Source of the DNA: Faecalibacterium prausnitzii
GTDB lineage: Bacteria > Bacillota > Clostridia > Oscillospirales > Ruminococcaceae
Direction of reading: 5' to 3'
DNA: 64,000 bases
NCBI RefSeq assembly: GCF_003324185.1
Contig: NZ_PXUP01000002.1
Coordinates: forward strand, 124,001 to 188,000
Of this stretch, positions 63,359 through 64,000 are shown in pieces (the first letter of the stretch is position 1; every line of letters starts with the position of its first letter). The position numbers and the translations under genes are program-made. The notes beneath the pieces are model-generated. The model made no database searches. It was not told the origin of the DNA and was given only the letters and a program-made list of their open reading frames with translations.

Positions 63359-64000
63359 CTTCGTTTTCCTCCTGCCTGACCGGGAACAGCACCGCTGCTG
63401 CACCGGAGATCGCCACTGTCAAAAGGATGGTGCGGGTGCCTTCGGAGAGTGCCGAGATGCCCGGCAGATAGCTGCACAGAAAACTCAGCGCAAAGCTGAT
63501 GACGACCAGCACCGCAACGATCCGATCCTTGCGGGCCGGCGGGATGATGATGGCCAGAAACATTCCGTAAAGTGCCACGCTCAGGGCGCTGACTACCCGC
63601 AGCGGCAGCAGGTTGCCCGCTATAATGCCCAGCGCCGTACCACAAGCCCAAGCCGGCGCTGCCAGCAGGATAGCGCCATAGGTATAGTACGGGTTCAGGT
63701 TGCCCGGGCGGGCGATAGTAATGCCGAACAGTTCGTCCGTGACATCATAGCCGATGAGCAGCCGATGCCAGAAGGGCGTTTCCGGAGCAAAGCGCTGTGC
63801 CAGTGCACAGCTCATCAGCAGATACCGCGCATTGGCGATTAAAGTAATGACCGCCACCTCAAAATAGGTGGCGTTTGCCATGATCAACGCAAATGCGGCA
63901 TATTCTCCTGCGGAGGCATTGTTCAGCAGGCTGACAAGAAACCCCTGAAACGGCGTAAAACCCGCCTTGCGCGCCGCGATGCCCAACGAAAACGATACCG
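63348..64000 (-). CDS. azlC: AzlC-family permease, large subunit (5' end outside window)
   Basis: The visible 217 residues read in from the window edge (VSFSLGIAARKAGFTPFQGF) and show the AzlC pattern SAGEYAAFALI, LIANARYLLMSCALAQ and YDVTDELFGI. About five helices are visible. The TTG at 63986 is not the real start, since the homologous sequence continues past the window. Confidence 0.9.
   Translation of the reverse strand, partial: VSFSLGIAARKAGFTPFQGFLVSLLNNASAGEYAAFALIMANATYFEVAVITLIANARYLLMSCALAQRFAPETPFWHRLLIGYDVTDELFGITIARPGNLNPYYTYGAILLAAPAWACGTALGIIAGNLLPLRVVSALSVALYGMFLAIIIPPARKDRIVAVLVVISFALSFLCSYLPGISALSEGTRTILLTVAISGAAAVLFPVRQEENEDDA

Overview
This is a GC-rich, compact Firmicutes chromosome segment. 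Gene orders match the Bacillus/Clostridium core, and several features point to an Oscillospiraceae anaerobe of the Faecalibacterium / Subdoligranulum / Gemmiger type: sporulation genes, a Dxs isoprenoid pathway, and a selenium-dependent molybdenum hydroxylase cluster. The genus assignment is inference. I see no rRNA, tRNA, CRISPR array or insertion sequence.

Region 1 (1-9.7 kb, + strand): def (partial)-fmt-rsmB-rlmN-prpC-prkC-rsgA-thiN-spoVM, the order known from B. subtilis but without rpe, then a SipL-like spore morphogenesis gene behind a sigma-E-like promoter. spoVM encodes only 26 residues. Region 2 (9.7-17 kb): ligA, then a complete spoIIIAA-AH operon (the engulfment feeding-tube channel), also behind a sigma-E-like -10. 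Region 3 (17-27.7 kb): a housekeeping operon, yqhY-nusB-tsaD paralogue-xseA-xseB-ispA-PAP2-like-dxs-tlyA-nadK-argR-recN. Region 4 (27.7-29.3 kb): a tyrosine T-box leader and tyrS.

Region 5 (29.3-34.7 kb, - strand): an EIIA-Glc-type PTS protein, then asd-dapA-dapB-capA-like-ACT protein, centred on lysine/diaminopimelate synthesis. Region 6 (34.8-41.6 kb, + strand): queA-tgt (queuosine), yajC, two membrane proteins (TIGR04086-like and SpoIIM-like), radA and a Xer-type tyrosine recombinase.

Region 7 (41.6-42.2 kb) is a 629-bp AT-rich convergent gap. It holds hairpins, two Xer-like palindromes (one strongly dif/lox-like) and a 13-codon relic of a second queA. Gene orientation changes here from mostly + to mostly -, so this gap may be the dif/terminus. 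Region 8 (42.2-49.1 kb, - strand): an amidase, mutS2, recO, a yqzL microgene, era, ybeY and phoH. Region 9 (49.2-50.5 kb, + strand): an autoregulated-looking PadR/DUF2812 pair with tandem palindromic operators, plus a small unknown gene.

Region 10 (50.5-62 kb, mostly - strand): a selenium-dependent molybdenum hydroxylase island. It contains FAD, Fe-S and Mo subunits, yqeC, selD, yedF, a cysteine desulfurase, DUF3343, an XdhC-type protein and yqeB, with a divergent mocA-like gene and an NCS2 purine permease. No selA or selB lies alongside, so this fits the labile Se-cofactor trait rather than selenocysteine insertion. Region 11 (62-64 kb, - strand): an RmlD-like reductase and the azlCD branched-chain amino acid exporter, with azlC cut by the window end.
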